64,000 bases of DNA from contig NZ_CP047385.1 of the NCBI RefSeq assembly GCF_000807775.2, forward strand, positions 1,488,001 to 1,552,000, given 5' to 3'. This document shows positions 1-12,029 of this stretch, one piece after another. A program made the position numbers and the translations under genes. Numbering within the stretch: position 1 is the stretch's first letter; each line of letters begins with the position of its first letter. The notes under the pieces are model-generated. The model had not been told where the DNA came from. It saw only the letters and a list, made by a program, of their open reading frames with translations, and made no database searches. This DNA comes from Pandoraea fibrosis. GTDB taxonomy: Bacteria > Pseudomonadota > Gammaproteobacteria > Burkholderiales > Burkholderiaceae.

Positions 1-2
1 AG

Positions 3-404
<402 letters not shown>

Positions 405-536
405 TCCAGCGTTGGCCTCTGGCCGGGTTGCCGGTGGCGTACCTCAGATGCGTCAACCGGCTCTCCGAGGCCATCGAAAGGGGCGGACGCCACCGCAGAT
501 CGCATGACGCATCCGCGGGTTCCGGCGTCAAGGTGA

Positions 537-3293
<2,757 letters not shown>

Positions 3294-3388
3294 GGCGGCG
3301 ACCGCTGCCGCTGGTCGATGATTTGATGACGTTTGGTGACAAGAGGGCACATCACGTGCAAATGACATCCGGGCAACGAGGCGTCGGC

Positions 3389-3904
3389 GTGACGCGCAGA
3401 ATTTTCGGCTGGCTCGCGCTGTTGGGCTGCGCATTGACGCTGTCTGCGTGCGGCTTCCAACTGCGTGGCGCAAGCGAGTACGCATTCCATCGTCTGTACA
3501 TTTCGGGTGGCGGTCAGATGGCGACCGACATCTCGCGCTACATCCGCTACGGCAGCAAGGGAACGGTGGTTGTTACCGAGCCGAAGGATGCCGATGCCCG
3601 GTTGGAGATCGTGAATACTTCGGGCTCACGCACTGCCGTCAGTCTCGACGCGAACGGTCAGGCGCGTGAGTACGAAATGCGCAGCTCGTACACCTTCCAA
3701 CTGGTGACACCGGATGGAACACCGATCATTCCGTTGAGCACCATTCGCCTGACACGCAATTTGCCCTATAGCGACAGCGAAACGACCGCACGCGACGCGG
3801 AAGCTGCTTTGCTTAGCCGGGACATGCAGAAAGATGCCGTGGCCCAGATCATCCGTCGCATGGAAGCTGTGAAGGCCATGCCGGAGAAGAAGCCGGAAGA
3901 GTAA
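3389..3904 (+). CDS. lptE: LPS-assembly lipoprotein LptE
   Basis: LptE is the outer-membrane lipoprotein that plugs the LptD barrel and helps deliver lipopolysaccharide to the cell surface. The GTG start chosen here gives a short basic N-terminus, a hydrophobic stretch and a lipobox LSAC with the lipidated cysteine at residue 21, followed by the typical GFQLRG. A GAGG ribosome-binding sequence lies seven bases upstream. In-frame starts at 3323 and 3362 would add 22 and 9 residues before the signal peptide and look less likely. The ORF sits between leuS and holA, the usual place for this gene. Its partner lptD is about 17 kb to the right in the same window. Confidence 0.9.
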   Translation: MTRRIFGWLALLGCALTLSACGFQLRGASEYAFHRLYISGGGQMATDISRYIRYGSKGTVVVTEPKDADARLEIVNTSGSRTAVSLDANGQAREYEMRSSYTFQLVTPDGTPIIPLSTIRLTRNLPYSDSETTARDAEAALLSRDMQKDAVAQIIRRMEAVKAMPEKKPEE

Positions 3905-3915
3905 CGCCCACCGCC

Positions 3916-4995
3916 ATGCAACTGCGTCCCGACGCGCTCGACGCGCATCTCGCCAAGACCCTCTCGCCGATCTATACGATCTACGGCGACGAGAGCCTGC
4001 TCGTGCAGGAGGCGGTGGATCGTGTGCGTGCCGCGGCGCGTGCGGGAGGCTTCACCGAGCGCGATGTGCTCAGCGTCGAGCGTAGCTTCGACTGGGGCGC
4101 CCTCGCCAATGCCGGGCAGTCGATGTCATTGTTCGGTGACCGTAAGCTCATCGAACTGCGTATTCCCGGCGGCAAGCCCGGCAAGGATGGCGGCGCTGCG
4201 CTCAAGGCACACGCCGATGCGGCCAATAGCGACGTCCTGACGATCGTCACACTGCCCCGGCTCGATGCCACGGCGACCAAGTCCGACTGGTTCTCGTCGC
4301 TCGATCGCGTTGGTGTCACGATCAAGATCGATCCGGTTGACCGAAGCCGTCTGCCGGACTGGATCGCGCAGCGTCTCACCGCACAGGGACAGCGCGTCGA
4401 AGCCGGTGAGTCGGGACGTCGTGTCCTGCAGTTCATTGCGGATCGCGTCGAAGGCAATCTGCTCGCGGCACATCAGGAAATTCAGAAGCTTGGCTTGCTG
4501 TATCCAGCGGGCGTACTGGCGTTCGAGCAGGTGCAGGACGCTGTGCTTAACGTTGCACGTTACGACGTTTTCAAGCTCAGCGAAGCGGTGCTGGCGGGCG
4601 ACGCCGCCCGACTCGTTCGCATGCTCGACGGCTTGCGCGGCGAGGGCGAAGCCGCGCCGCTGGTGCTGTGGGCACTGACCGAAGAAGTCCGCACGCTGGC
4701 CAAGATCACGCGCGGGATGGCGGCGGGCAAACCGCTGGCCATGTTGCTGCGCGAATACCGGGTCTGGGGCCCGCGTGAGCGTCTGATGGAACAGGCGGCG
4801 AATCGTGCCACGCCGGCCATGCTCGCACAGGCATTGCAGTTGGCTGCGCGTCTGGACCGTCAGGTCAAGGGCTTGCGCGCCGACGGCCTGCCCGGCGACC
4901 CCTGGGACGGCATGCTTCAGCTCGGCCTGCTGCTTGCCGGCGAGCGACCGCCGGCGGCGCGCTCCGCCCGCGCACCGCGTCCGGTGCACGCGTAG
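3916..4995 (+). CDS. holA: DNA polymerase III subunit delta
   Basis: HolA is the delta subunit of the clamp-loader complex; it opens the beta sliding clamp during DNA replication. The 359-residue protein has the family start ([12 protein letters not shown]...[14 protein letters not shown]), a central AAA-like region with no Walker A motif, as expected for delta, and a C-terminal helical domain. The gene starts 11 bases after the lptE stop, so the two are probably cotranscribed. The last residues ([12 protein letters not shown]) are a small Arg/Ala-rich tail of unknown significance. Confidence 0.93.
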   Translation: MQLRPDALDAHLAKTLSPIYTIYGDESLLVQEAVDRVRAAARAGGFTERDVLSVERSFDWGALANAGQSMSLFGDRKLIELRIPGGKPGKDGGAALKAHADAANSDVLTIVTLPRLDATATKSDWFSSLDRVGVTIKIDPVDRSRLPDWIAQRLTAQGQRVEAGESGRRVLQFIADRVEGNLLAAHQEIQKLGLLYPAGVLAFEQVQDAVLNVARYDVFKLSEAVLAGDAARLVRMLDGLRGEGEAAPLVLWALTEEVRTLAKITRGMAAGKPLAMLLREYRVWGPRERLMEQAANRATPAMLAQALQLAARLDRQVKGLRADGLPGDPWDGMLQLGLLLAGERPPAARSARAPRPVHA

Positions 4996-5092
4996 ACCGC
5001 GCCCCAGATCCTGCCAACGCCGGCTGCCCGTACTGGCAGCCAACAGAATGCAACGGCGACCGCGTCGCCCCAAGAACAGCCGAACCGACGAT

Positions 5093-6361
5093 ATGGATAT
5101 CAAAGCCTACATGCAATCGCTGGGCCAGCGTGCCCGCGACGCCTCGCGCGCGATGGCGCGTGCCGATACTGCCGCCAAGAATCGCGCGCTGCTGGCGATT
5201 GCGGATGCCATCGAACGCGATGGCGCGCAGTTGCAGGAAGTGAACCGCCGCGATCTGGAGCGAGCCCGCGCCAACGGTCAGGACGCCGCATTCATCGACC
5301 GCCTCACGCTCTCCGACAAGGCGCTGCGCACGATGATCGAAGGCCTGCGCCAGATCGCGGGCCTGTCCGATCCCATCGGCGAGATCAGCAACGTGCGTGT
5401 GCAGCCCAGTGGCATTCAGGTCGGCCAGATGCGCGTGCCGCTGGGTGTCATCGGCATCATCTACGAATCGCGTCCCAATGTGACCATCGACGCCGCAGCG
5501 CTGTGCCTCAAATCGGGCAACGCGACCATTCTGCGCGGTGGTTCGGAAGCCATTGAAAGCAACACCGCGCTGGCGGCGCTCATCGCGAAGGCACTCGCAC
5601 AGACCGGCTTGCCGGGCGACGCCGTGCAGGTCGTGAATACGCCCGATCGCGCAGCCGTCGGCGAACTCATCACGATGACCGACTATGTCGATGTGATCGT
5701 GCCGCGCGGTGGCAAGAGCCTGATCGCGCGTCTGATGCAGGACGCGCGTGTGCCGATGATCAAGCACCTCGATGGTATCTGCCACGTCTACGTCGACGGC
5801 CGCGCCGATCCGGCGAAGGCGCTGACGATCTGCGAGAACGCCAAGACGCACCGCTATGGGACTTGCAACACGATGGAGACGTTGCTCGTCGATCAGCAGG
5901 CCATCGGCCAGTTGCCTGCCATTGCGCGCATGTTCCAGGGCAAGCAGGTCGAATTGCGGGGTTGCGAGCACACGTTAGCAGCGCTGGCCGATGCCGGTGT
6001 CTCAGGCGCGGTAGCGGCAACCGAGGAAGACTGGTCGACGGAATATCTTGCCCCAGTGCTGGCCATCAAGATCGTCGACGGTCTTGCGCCGGCCATCGAG
6101 CACATCAACCGCTACGGCTCGCATCACACCGACGCCATCGTGACAGAGGACTACACCGCTGCGATGCAATTCCTGCGCGAAGTCGATTCGGCCAGCGTGA
6201 TGATCAATGCGAGCACGCGCTTTGCCGACGGCTTCGAGTTCGGTCTGGGCGCCGAGATCGGTATCTCGAACGATAAGCTGCACGCGCGTGGGCCGGTGGG
6301 TCTCGAAGGCCTGACGAGTTTGAAGTACGTCGTGTTCGGACACGGCGAAGTCCGCCAGTAA
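5093..6361 (+). CDS. proA: gamma-glutamyl phosphate reductase (glutamate-5-semialdehyde dehydrogenase)
   Basis: ProA reduces gamma-glutamyl phosphate to glutamate-5-semialdehyde with NADPH, the second step of proline synthesis. The aldehyde-dehydrogenase fold is clear, with the catalytic cysteine at about residue 258 in [15 protein letters not shown] and the family end [25 protein letters not shown]. The ATG at 5093 gives the expected N-terminus ([22 protein letters not shown]) and 422 residues. The reading frame stays open upstream to 4805, but that stretch overlaps holA and is not coding. The gene follows holA after about 100 bases and precedes the HutD-family gene by 21 bases. Confidence 0.97.
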   Translation: MDIKAYMQSLGQRARDASRAMARADTAAKNRALLAIADAIERDGAQLQEVNRRDLERARANGQDAAFIDRLTLSDKALRTMIEGLRQIAGLSDPIGEISNVRVQPSGIQVGQMRVPLGVIGIIYESRPNVTIDAAALCLKSGNATILRGGSEAIESNTALAALIAKALAQTGLPGDAVQVVNTPDRAAVGELITMTDYVDVIVPRGGKSLIARLMQDARVPMIKHLDGICHVYVDGRADPAKALTICENAKTHRYGTCNTMETLLVDQQAIGQLPAIARMFQGKQVELRGCEHTLAALADAGVSGAVAATEEDWSTEYLAPVLAIKIVDGLAPAIEHINRYGSHHTDAIVTEDYTAAMQFLREVDSASVMINASTRFADGFEFGLGAEIGISNDKLHARGPVGLEGLTSLKYVVFGHGEVRQ

Positions 6362-6382
6362 TCGCGTCGCCAACGACGACTT

Positions 6383-6997
6383 ATGAAACTGCAAGTGCTC
6401 GGCCCGGCCGATTTTCTGAAGATGCCGTGGAAGAACGGCCAGGGGGTGACGACGGAACTCGCCGTCGCACGACGCGCCGACGACGACGGCTTTGACTGGC
6501 GCATCAGCACCGCGACGGTCGCCGTACCGGGACCGTTCTCCGTGTTCTCCGGCATCGACCGTTCGCTGGCCATTGTCCGGGGCGGCACATTGACGCTCAA
6601 CGTCGAGGGCCGTCCGGACGTCACGCTCACCACGCGCACGCCTGCCTACCCCTTCGCGGGAGAGTTGGCGGTGAGCAGTACGCCGGTGCTGGAGACGGCC
6701 GGTGTCCCCATTGACGACTTCAACGTCATGACGCGCCGCGCCGAGTGGCAGCACACGCTGGTTCAGCATCATCTCGATGGAGCACCGGTCACGTGGGCAC
6801 TGCCCGTGGAGGCCGATGCCGTCGCCTTCCTCTACTGCGCGAACGGACAAGTGCGATTGACTTTCGGTGATGGTCAGACCGTGAGCGTTGCCGAAGGACA
6901 TGCGCTTCGCATCGACGGCAGTGACAGCAAAGCCTGTGAACTGCACGCCGACGCAAATCCTGCCGAAGTCTTCCTGACGACGCTCTCGCGCCGGTAG
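6383..6997 (+). CDS. HutD/Ves family protein
   Basis: A 204-residue protein with the HutD signature near its start (MPWKNGQGVTTELA) and a double cupin-like fold containing FDWRISTATV and GPFSVFSGIDRSLAIV. HutD proteins are thought to tune histidine-utilisation operons, possibly by binding formylglutamate. No other hut gene is visible here, so that role is not supported by context. The gene starts 21 bases after proA and could be cotranscribed with it. It ends just before a 223-base gap that carries a strong palindrome in front of the AraC-type regulator gene. Family membership is well supported; the function is unknown. Confidence 0.85.
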   Translation: MKLQVLGPADFLKMPWKNGQGVTTELAVARRADDDGFDWRISTATVAVPGPFSVFSGIDRSLAIVRGGTLTLNVEGRPDVTLTTRTPAYPFAGELAVSSTPVLETAGVPIDDFNVMTRRAEWQHTLVQHHLDGAPVTWALPVEADAVAFLYCANGQVRLTFGDGQTVSVAEGHALRIDGSDSKACELHADANPAEVFLTTLSRR

Positions 6998-7142
6998 CCA
7001 ATTGACCTGTGTGCCGCATCGCGGGACATAGGTCGATCGCACCCCGGCCGACATCCTCCGGCACCGCCTGCCGACGTGCCGCCTTGCTCCCCGTATTTTC
7101 CCTAGGACGATCCCGATTCTTTTCCGGCGAGCGAAACGGCAT

Positions 7143-7172
7143 ACTTTGATTTATCCATAGATAAATCAAAGT
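7143..7172. promoter_or_regulatory. perfect 13-bp inverted repeat, operator-like
   Basis: The arms actttgatttatc and gataaatcaaagt are exact reverse complements around the four-base centre cata. The element is AT-rich in a GC-rich neighbourhood, is not followed by a T run, and lies 48 bases before the AraC-type regulator gene, so it looks like a protein-binding site rather than a terminator. It could be the autoregulatory site of that regulator or the target of another one. The rest of the 6998-7220 gap shows no gene. Confidence 0.6.
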
Positions 7173-7179
7173 TCCACCC

Positions 7180-7233
7180 ATGAAACAAACAATGCTTCAC
7201 GCCGCGCCAGCCGGGGCGATATGGATCCGCTGA
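7180..7233 (+). CDS. possible 17-codon leader ORF overlapping the AraC-type gene start
   Basis: An ATG eight bases after the palindrome opens a 17-residue frame (MKQTMLHAAPAGAIWIR) whose TGA lies 13 bases inside the next gene in another frame. The next gene has only a weak ribosome-binding sequence, so translation of this leader could couple to it. There is no other evidence that it is expressed. Confidence 0.2.
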   Translation: MKQTMLHAAPAGAIWIR

Positions 7234-8162
7234 GCGACGTCCTCAACGATCTGCGTGCGGATGCCGTCGTCACGGGCCGGTTCACATTCGGCGCCCCGTG
7301 GTCGCTACGCAAACCTGCACTCGATGGCGCACCGTTTCGCACGGCGATGGGAGAGCCGTTCTATCTTGTCGTGGCGGGAATGGCACCCGTGCGCGTCGAG
7401 CCGGGCGACTGCGTGTTGTTGCCACACGGCCATGAGCATGTGATGTGTTCGTCGCTCGACGAGACACCGATCGCGTTCGAACAACTGATGTCGGCGCAGG
7501 GCATCGAGCCGAGACTCGACACACCGCTCGCCTTTCGCGCGGGGGGACAGGGACCGGTCAGCGATCTCTACACGGGCGTGGTGATGTTCCGCGAACGCGT
7601 GCGCAATCCCTTGCTGGCCTCGCTGCCGCCGTTGATCCACATTCGTGCGGGAGACCCTGCGGTTCCGGCGTTGCTGACCACGACCATTGCCGGTTTCATC
7701 GAGGAGTCGATGCAACGCGGGGCAGGATGGCGCGTGGCGGTCGCGCGATTGGCCGACGTGTTGTTCGTTCAGATCCTGCGTGCGTATCTGAGCGCCAATG
7801 GCGGCGCGACGACGCATTGGTTGCGCGGCATGACCGATCCGCAACTGGGCCGCAGTATCGCGTCGATGCATGAAGCGCCACAACGGCCATGGACGGTCGA
7901 GCAATTGGCCGATATCGCGGGCATGTCTCGATCGAAGTTCTGTCTGCGCTTTCGCGACCTCGTGGGCGAATCGCCGATGTCGTATCTCACCACGCATCGC
8001 ATGTATCTGGCGGCCGAGCGTCTGGCGGGTGCGGGCGCGCGTATTGCCGACGTAGCCGACGCCGTCGGTTATGCCTCCGAGAAAGCCTTCACCCGTGCCT
8101 TTCGCCGTTGCTACGGCCTGCCGCCGCGCGAATACCTCCGAAGCTGCGAACTGGGCAACTAG
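7221..8162 (+). CDS. AraC family transcriptional regulator (cupin-type sensor domain)
   Basis: A 313-residue regulator. The N-terminal part is a cupin-like ligand domain (VEPGDCVLLPHGHEHVM is a typical cupin segment) and the C-terminal 100 residues carry two helix-turn-helix motifs (QLADIAGMSRSKFCLRFRD and IADVADAVGYASEKAFTRAFRRCYG) ending in the AraC signature PPREYLR. The start is fixed because the frame has no earlier start codon after an in-frame stop at 7158. It lies directly upstream of the molybdenum hydroxylase genes on the same strand, so it most likely controls them. The ligand is unknown. Confidence 0.9.
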   Translation: MDPLSDVLNDLRADAVVTGRFTFGAPWSLRKPALDGAPFRTAMGEPFYLVVAGMAPVRVEPGDCVLLPHGHEHVMCSSLDETPIAFEQLMSAQGIEPRLDTPLAFRAGGQGPVSDLYTGVVMFRERVRNPLLASLPPLIHIRAGDPAVPALLTTTIAGFIEESMQRGAGWRVAVARLADVLFVQILRAYLSANGGATTHWLRGMTDPQLGRSIASMHEAPQRPWTVEQLADIAGMSRSKFCLRFRDLVGESPMSYLTTHRMYLAAERLAGAGARIADVADAVGYASEKAFTRAFRRCYGLPPREYLRSCELGN

Positions 8163-8333
8163 TGCAACCGTAGCGTTGCATGCCTGAGGGTTTTCCCGTC
8201 TCTGGACGAACGGCATCCTTTTCGGGCCGAGCGGTCGTTGTTCGCCAATTTTCTCGTTGTGAGAATTCACTCGCCATCTTCCAGTGCGCCGTGAGGGTCA
8301 CCGGCGCAGGCGGAAGTCACAACGGGAGACATC

Positions 8334-8777
8334 ATGGAATTCCAACTCAACGGGCGGCCCTTCGCCTTCGATGGCGATGACGACACGCCTTTGCTGTGGG
8401 TCATTCGCGATGCCGCAGGCCTGACCGGCACCAAATATGGTTGCGGCATCGGCGCTTGCGGCGCCTGCACGGTGCATGTCGAGGGCGTGGCGACGCGCAC
8501 GTGTGTGCTGCCGGTCTCGGCGGTTGCGGGCAAGCGCATCACCACCATCGAGGCGCTGTCGCCGACACGCTCCCATCCGATTCAGCAGGCGTGGATCGCC
8601 AAAGATGTGCCGCAGTGCGGCTACTGCCAGTCCGGCATGGTGATGGCGGCGGCGGCGTTGCTCGACAAACACCCGCAGCCGACCGATGCCCAGATCGACG
8701 AGGCCATGACCAACCTCTGCCGTTGCGCGACCTATCACCGTATCCGGGAGGCAATCCATGTCGCAGCAAAACGCTGA
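8334..8777 (+). CDS. (2Fe-2S)-binding small subunit of a xanthine-dehydrogenase-family molybdenum hydroxylase (IorA-like)
   Basis: The 147-residue protein has the eight cysteines of two 2Fe-2S clusters: the plant-ferredoxin type in GCGIGACGACTVHVEG...RTC, and the helical type in CGYCQSGM and NLCRCATYHRI. It would pass electrons from the molybdenum centre of the partner subunit. A GGGAG ribosome-binding sequence precedes the ATG. The gene overlaps the large-subunit gene by 20 bases, so the two are translationally coupled. The closest named families are isoquinoline 1-oxidoreductase alpha and similar aldehyde or N-heterocycle dehydrogenases; the true substrate cannot be told from sequence. Confidence 0.93.
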   Translation: MEFQLNGRPFAFDGDDDTPLLWVIRDAAGLTGTKYGCGIGACGACTVHVEGVATRTCVLPVSAVAGKRITTIEALSPTRSHPIQQAWIAKDVPQCGYCQSGMVMAAAALLDKHPQPTDAQIDEAMTNLCRCATYHRIREAIHVAAKR

Positions 8778-11022
8778 GTACAAGGCCTCTGCCGTGGCCA
8801 ACGCGGGATCGGGTGCCCCGACGTCTCCCTCCCGCCGTCGTTGGCTGGGTGGCATGTCGTTGGCGGCGGGAAGTCTGCTGATTCCGATCTCGGCATCGTG
8901 GGTAGCGAGCCCCGAGGCGCGTGCGGCGGGCGAGAACCTCATCGAGATCAACGACTGGATTCGGATCGATGCCGACGGCACGACCGTGTTGGGGCTGTCG
9001 CAATGCGAAGTCGGACAGGGCGTCTACACCGGATTGCCGCAGGTGCTTGCCGACGAACTGGATGCCGACTGGCGGCGGGTACGCGTCGAATTCGTGACGG
9101 CACGCGACGCCTATCGCACGGCGGCCGCCAACGAAGCATTGCAGCAATTCGTTGGCGCATCGATGTCGGTGACACTGTTCTACGAGCGGTTGCGAGTCGC
9201 CGGTGCGCAGGCACGCGAAGCGCTCGTGGCCGTTGCTGCACGCCGGTTCGGTGTGCGCACGACCAACTGTGTCACGCGTGAGGGTCGCGTTCTGCATCCG
9301 CAATCGGGGCGCTCGCTGGGCTATGGCGAGTTGGCTGCCGAAGCTGCGAAGCAACCGCTCAATCCGCATCCGCAACTCAAAAACGAAGCCGCACACGCGT
9401 TGATCGGCAAGCCCGTGCCGCGCCTGGATACGCCGTCGAAAGTCGATGGCTCGGCGGTCTTCGGTATCGATGTGAAGGTGCCGGACATGCTCGTCGGCGC
9501 AGTGCGCATGGCGCCGACCTCCGGAGGCACGCCGCTTGCTGTGCGCAATCGCGATGAGATCAAGGCGCGCAAGGGGGTGCACGACGTCGTCATGGCGAAG
9601 GACGCCATCATCGTCGTCGCGAGCGACTACTGGCGTGCGAAGACCGCTTGCGACGCGTTGGACGTCGAGTGGAAAGTGGGCCCGGCCGCCGACAGCAAAA
9701 CGATTCTGGCACAGCGACGTGCGGCCTTGCTCGATGGGCATGCCGGTGTCGCCACTAACATCGGCGACGCGCCGGGGCGCATCGCGGCGGGCGGCAAGGT
9801 GGTGACTGGCGAGTATCACACGCCGTACATCGTCCACGCGACGATGGAGCCGGTGAACGCCACCGTGCATGTGCGCAAGGACAAGGGCGAGATTGAAGTC
9901 TGGGGCCCGATTCAGGGACAGGACAAAGTCCGATGGGCACTTGGCGGCATCTTCAAACTGCCGCCGGAGAAAGTCACGGTGCACACCACGTTCCTCGGCG
10001 GCAGTTTCGGCCGCAAGTACGTGCCTGACTTCGTGATCCATGCGGCGGTAGCGTCGGCGGCTGTCGGCCGACCGGTCAAAGTGATTCGCTCACGTGAAGA
10101 CGACACGCGGCATGGCTTCTATCGTCCGTGCGCGTCGGGCCGGTTTCAGGCCGTGCTCGGTCACGACGGATTGCCGACGGCACTGCATGTCCGCGTGGCG
10201 GGACAGTCGCTTTACAACGTCATCAAGAAAGACCACTACGAGAAAGCTGGCTACGACGAGACCATGCTCGACGGGCTCTACGACCTTGCGTATGCCGTGC
10301 CGAATCTACGCGTGGAAGGCATCGACGTGCCGCAGCCGAACATTCCCGTGAGCTTCATGCGCTCGGTCGGTTCGACATCGAGCGTGTTCTTTCTCGAGAG
10401 CTTCATCGACGAAATGGCCGAGGCGGCCGGGATCGATCCCATCGAGTATCGCAAACGTCTGCTCAAGCACGACGCGCTGGCCACCCGTGTGATCGAGACC
10501 ACCGTGACGTCGGCCGGCTGGCAGGCGAAGGCGAAGCCCGGCGTCCATCGGGGCTTTGGATACAGCACCTATACCGGACGCGGCGCGGCGTTCTCGACCT
10601 ATGTCGCCGTCGCCGTGGAACTGCGTGTGGTGGACGGGCGCTTCAAAGTCGAACGCGTTGTGTGCGGTGTCGACTGCGGCCGCGCGATCAATCCGAACCT
10701 GATTCGCGCCAACATCGAAGGCGGCATTGGGTTCGCGCTGACCAACACGTTCAAGAGCCAGATTACCTTCGCCAACGGTGGCGTGGAGCAAAGCAACTTC
10801 GGCGATTACCCGCTGCTGTACCTCGTCGAGATGCCGAAGATCGAGACTGTGATTCTGCCCAGCGACCGTCCGCCCCAGGGCTGTGGCGAAGTGTCGTTGC
10901 CGCCGATGGCGCCGGCAGTGGCACAGGCGATCCGGCGCGCCACCGGCGTGCGTGCGCGGTCGATGCCACTGCCGCAAACCGTCGCCGAGGCCAACGCCCT
11001 TAGCCGCGAGGGGCATGCCTGA
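8758..11022 (+). CDS. molybdopterin-binding large subunit of a xanthine-dehydrogenase-family enzyme (IorB-like), Tat-exported
   Basis: The 754-residue protein has a twin-arginine signal (SRRRWLGGMSLAAGSLL) near residue 22, so the enzyme is probably exported folded, carrying the small subunit with it. The molybdopterin domains include GGSFGRKY and the catalytic-glutamate segment QGCGEVSLPPMAPA, with Glu at about residue 711. No FAD subunit is encoded nearby, as in the IorAB and NicAB type, so electrons probably leave through a cytochrome or another periplasmic acceptor not found here. It overlaps the small-subunit gene and touches the XdhC-family gene. The substrate may be an N-heterocycle or an aldehyde. 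Confidence 0.92.
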   Translation: MSQQNAEYKASAVANAGSGAPTSPSRRRWLGGMSLAAGSLLIPISASWVASPEARAAGENLIEINDWIRIDADGTTVLGLSQCEVGQGVYTGLPQVLADELDADWRRVRVEFVTARDAYRTAAANEALQQFVGASMSVTLFYERLRVAGAQAREALVAVAARRFGVRTTNCVTREGRVLHPQSGRSLGYGELAAEAAKQPLNPHPQLKNEAAHALIGKPVPRLDTPSKVDGSAVFGIDVKVPDMLVGAVRMAPTSGGTPLAVRNRDEIKARKGVHDVVMAKDAIIVVASDYWRAKTACDALDVEWKVGPAADSKTILAQRRAALLDGHAGVATNIGDAPGRIAAGGKVVTGEYHTPYIVHATMEPVNATVHVRKDKGEIEVWGPIQGQDKVRWALGGIFKLPPEKVTVHTTFLGGSFGRKYVPDFVIHAAVASAAVGRPVKVIRSREDDTRHGFYRPCASGRFQAVLGHDGLPTALHVRVAGQSLYNVIKKDHYEKAGYDETMLDGLYDLAYAVPNLRVEGIDVPQPNIPVSFMRSVGSTSSVFFLESFIDEMAEAAGIDPIEYRKRLLKHDALATRVIETTVTSAGWQAKAKPGVHRGFGYSTYTGRGAAFSTYVAVAVELRVVDGRFKVERVVCGVDCGRAINPNLIRANIEGGIGFALTNTFKSQITFANGGVEQSNFGDYPLLYLVEMPKIETVILPSDRPPQGCGEVSLPPMAPAVAQAIRRATGVRARSMPLPQTVAEANALSREGHA

Positions 11023-11987
11023 TGGACGGAGTCGACGCCGAGGTACTCGACGCCGTTGCGCGCTGGCAGGCGCAGGGTGACGACGTGCTGCTCGCGACCG
11101 TGGCACGGACGTGGGGATCGGCGCCGCGTCCCGTAGGCGCAATGATGGCGCTCGCGACCCGGGGACGCGTCGCCGGCTCCGTCTCGGGCGGTTGCATCGA
11201 AGACGATCTGCTCGCCAAAGTGGCGGGCGGGTTCCGGCCGGGGGAGCGTCCGCATGTGCAGACGTATGGTCTGACGGCCGACGAGGCGCATCGCTTCGGT
11301 CTGCCCTGCGGCGGCACGCTCGAGTTGGTCGTGGAGCGAGTGACGCCACGCAGTGCGCTTGATGCCATGCGGGATGCCATCAGGCGCGGCAGCCTCGGCG
11401 TGCGCGACCTCGATCTGCACACTGGCCAGGCGCGGGTGCGCAGCGTGGCGAAACCCTCGGCGTTCGCCTATACCCCCACGCGGCTGACCGTGCCGTTCGG
11501 TCCTCGCTGGCGAATCATCGTGATCGGCGACGGGCAACTCACGCACCACCTGGTCGCCATGGCGGTCCCGCTGGGGTATCAGATCGTCATCTGCGATCCC
11601 CGCGACATTCACGACGAACCTCCCGATGCGAGGCACGGCGCCTCCCCCAGCGTCCATGTCACCCGCACGCGGGAGATGCCGGACGACCTGATTGTGCGTC
11701 TGCGTCCCGATGGTCGCACGGCCATCGTTGCACTCACACACGATCCGAAGCTTGACGACATGGCGCTGTTGGAGGCGCTCAAATCCGATGCGTTCTATGT
11801 CGGCGCGATCGGTTCACACCGCAATCAAACGTCGCGTCGCGAGCGTTTGGGAATGTTCGATCTGACCACCACGCAGATCGAACGTTTGCACGGCCCCGTT
11901 GGTTTGCCGCTCGGTGCGCGCACACCGCCGGAAATCGCGCTGGCGATTCTGGCGGAGATCACGGCGTTGCGAAACGGCATGGCATGA
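11022..11987 (+). CDS. XdhC/CoxI family molybdenum-cofactor maturation protein
   Basis: XdhC proteins bind the molybdenum cofactor, promote its sulfuration and hand it to xanthine-dehydrogenase-type enzymes. This 321-residue protein shows the N-terminal XdhC/CoxI segment (ATVARTWGSAPRPVGAMM and SGSVSGGCIEDDL) and the C-terminal Rossmann-like domain (VIGDGQLTHHLVAMA and YVGAIGSHRNQTSRRERL). Its ATG shares one base with the stop of the large-subunit gene (TGATG), so the three genes form one operon and this protein very likely matures the enzyme encoded just upstream. Confidence 0.92.
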   Translation: MDGVDAEVLDAVARWQAQGDDVLLATVARTWGSAPRPVGAMMALATRGRVAGSVSGGCIEDDLLAKVAGGFRPGERPHVQTYGLTADEAHRFGLPCGGTLELVVERVTPRSALDAMRDAIRRGSLGVRDLDLHTGQARVRSVAKPSAFAYTPTRLTVPFGPRWRIIVIGDGQLTHHLVAMAVPLGYQIVICDPRDIHDEPPDARHGASPSVHVTRTREMPDDLIVRLRPDGRTAIVALTHDPKLDDMALLEALKSDAFYVGAIGSHRNQTSRRERLGMFDLTTTQIERLHGPVGLPLGARTPPEIALAILAEITALRNGMA

Positions 11988-12029
11988 CGGATATGTAATT
12001 CGTAGTCCAATATAAATACAGGGGATGTC

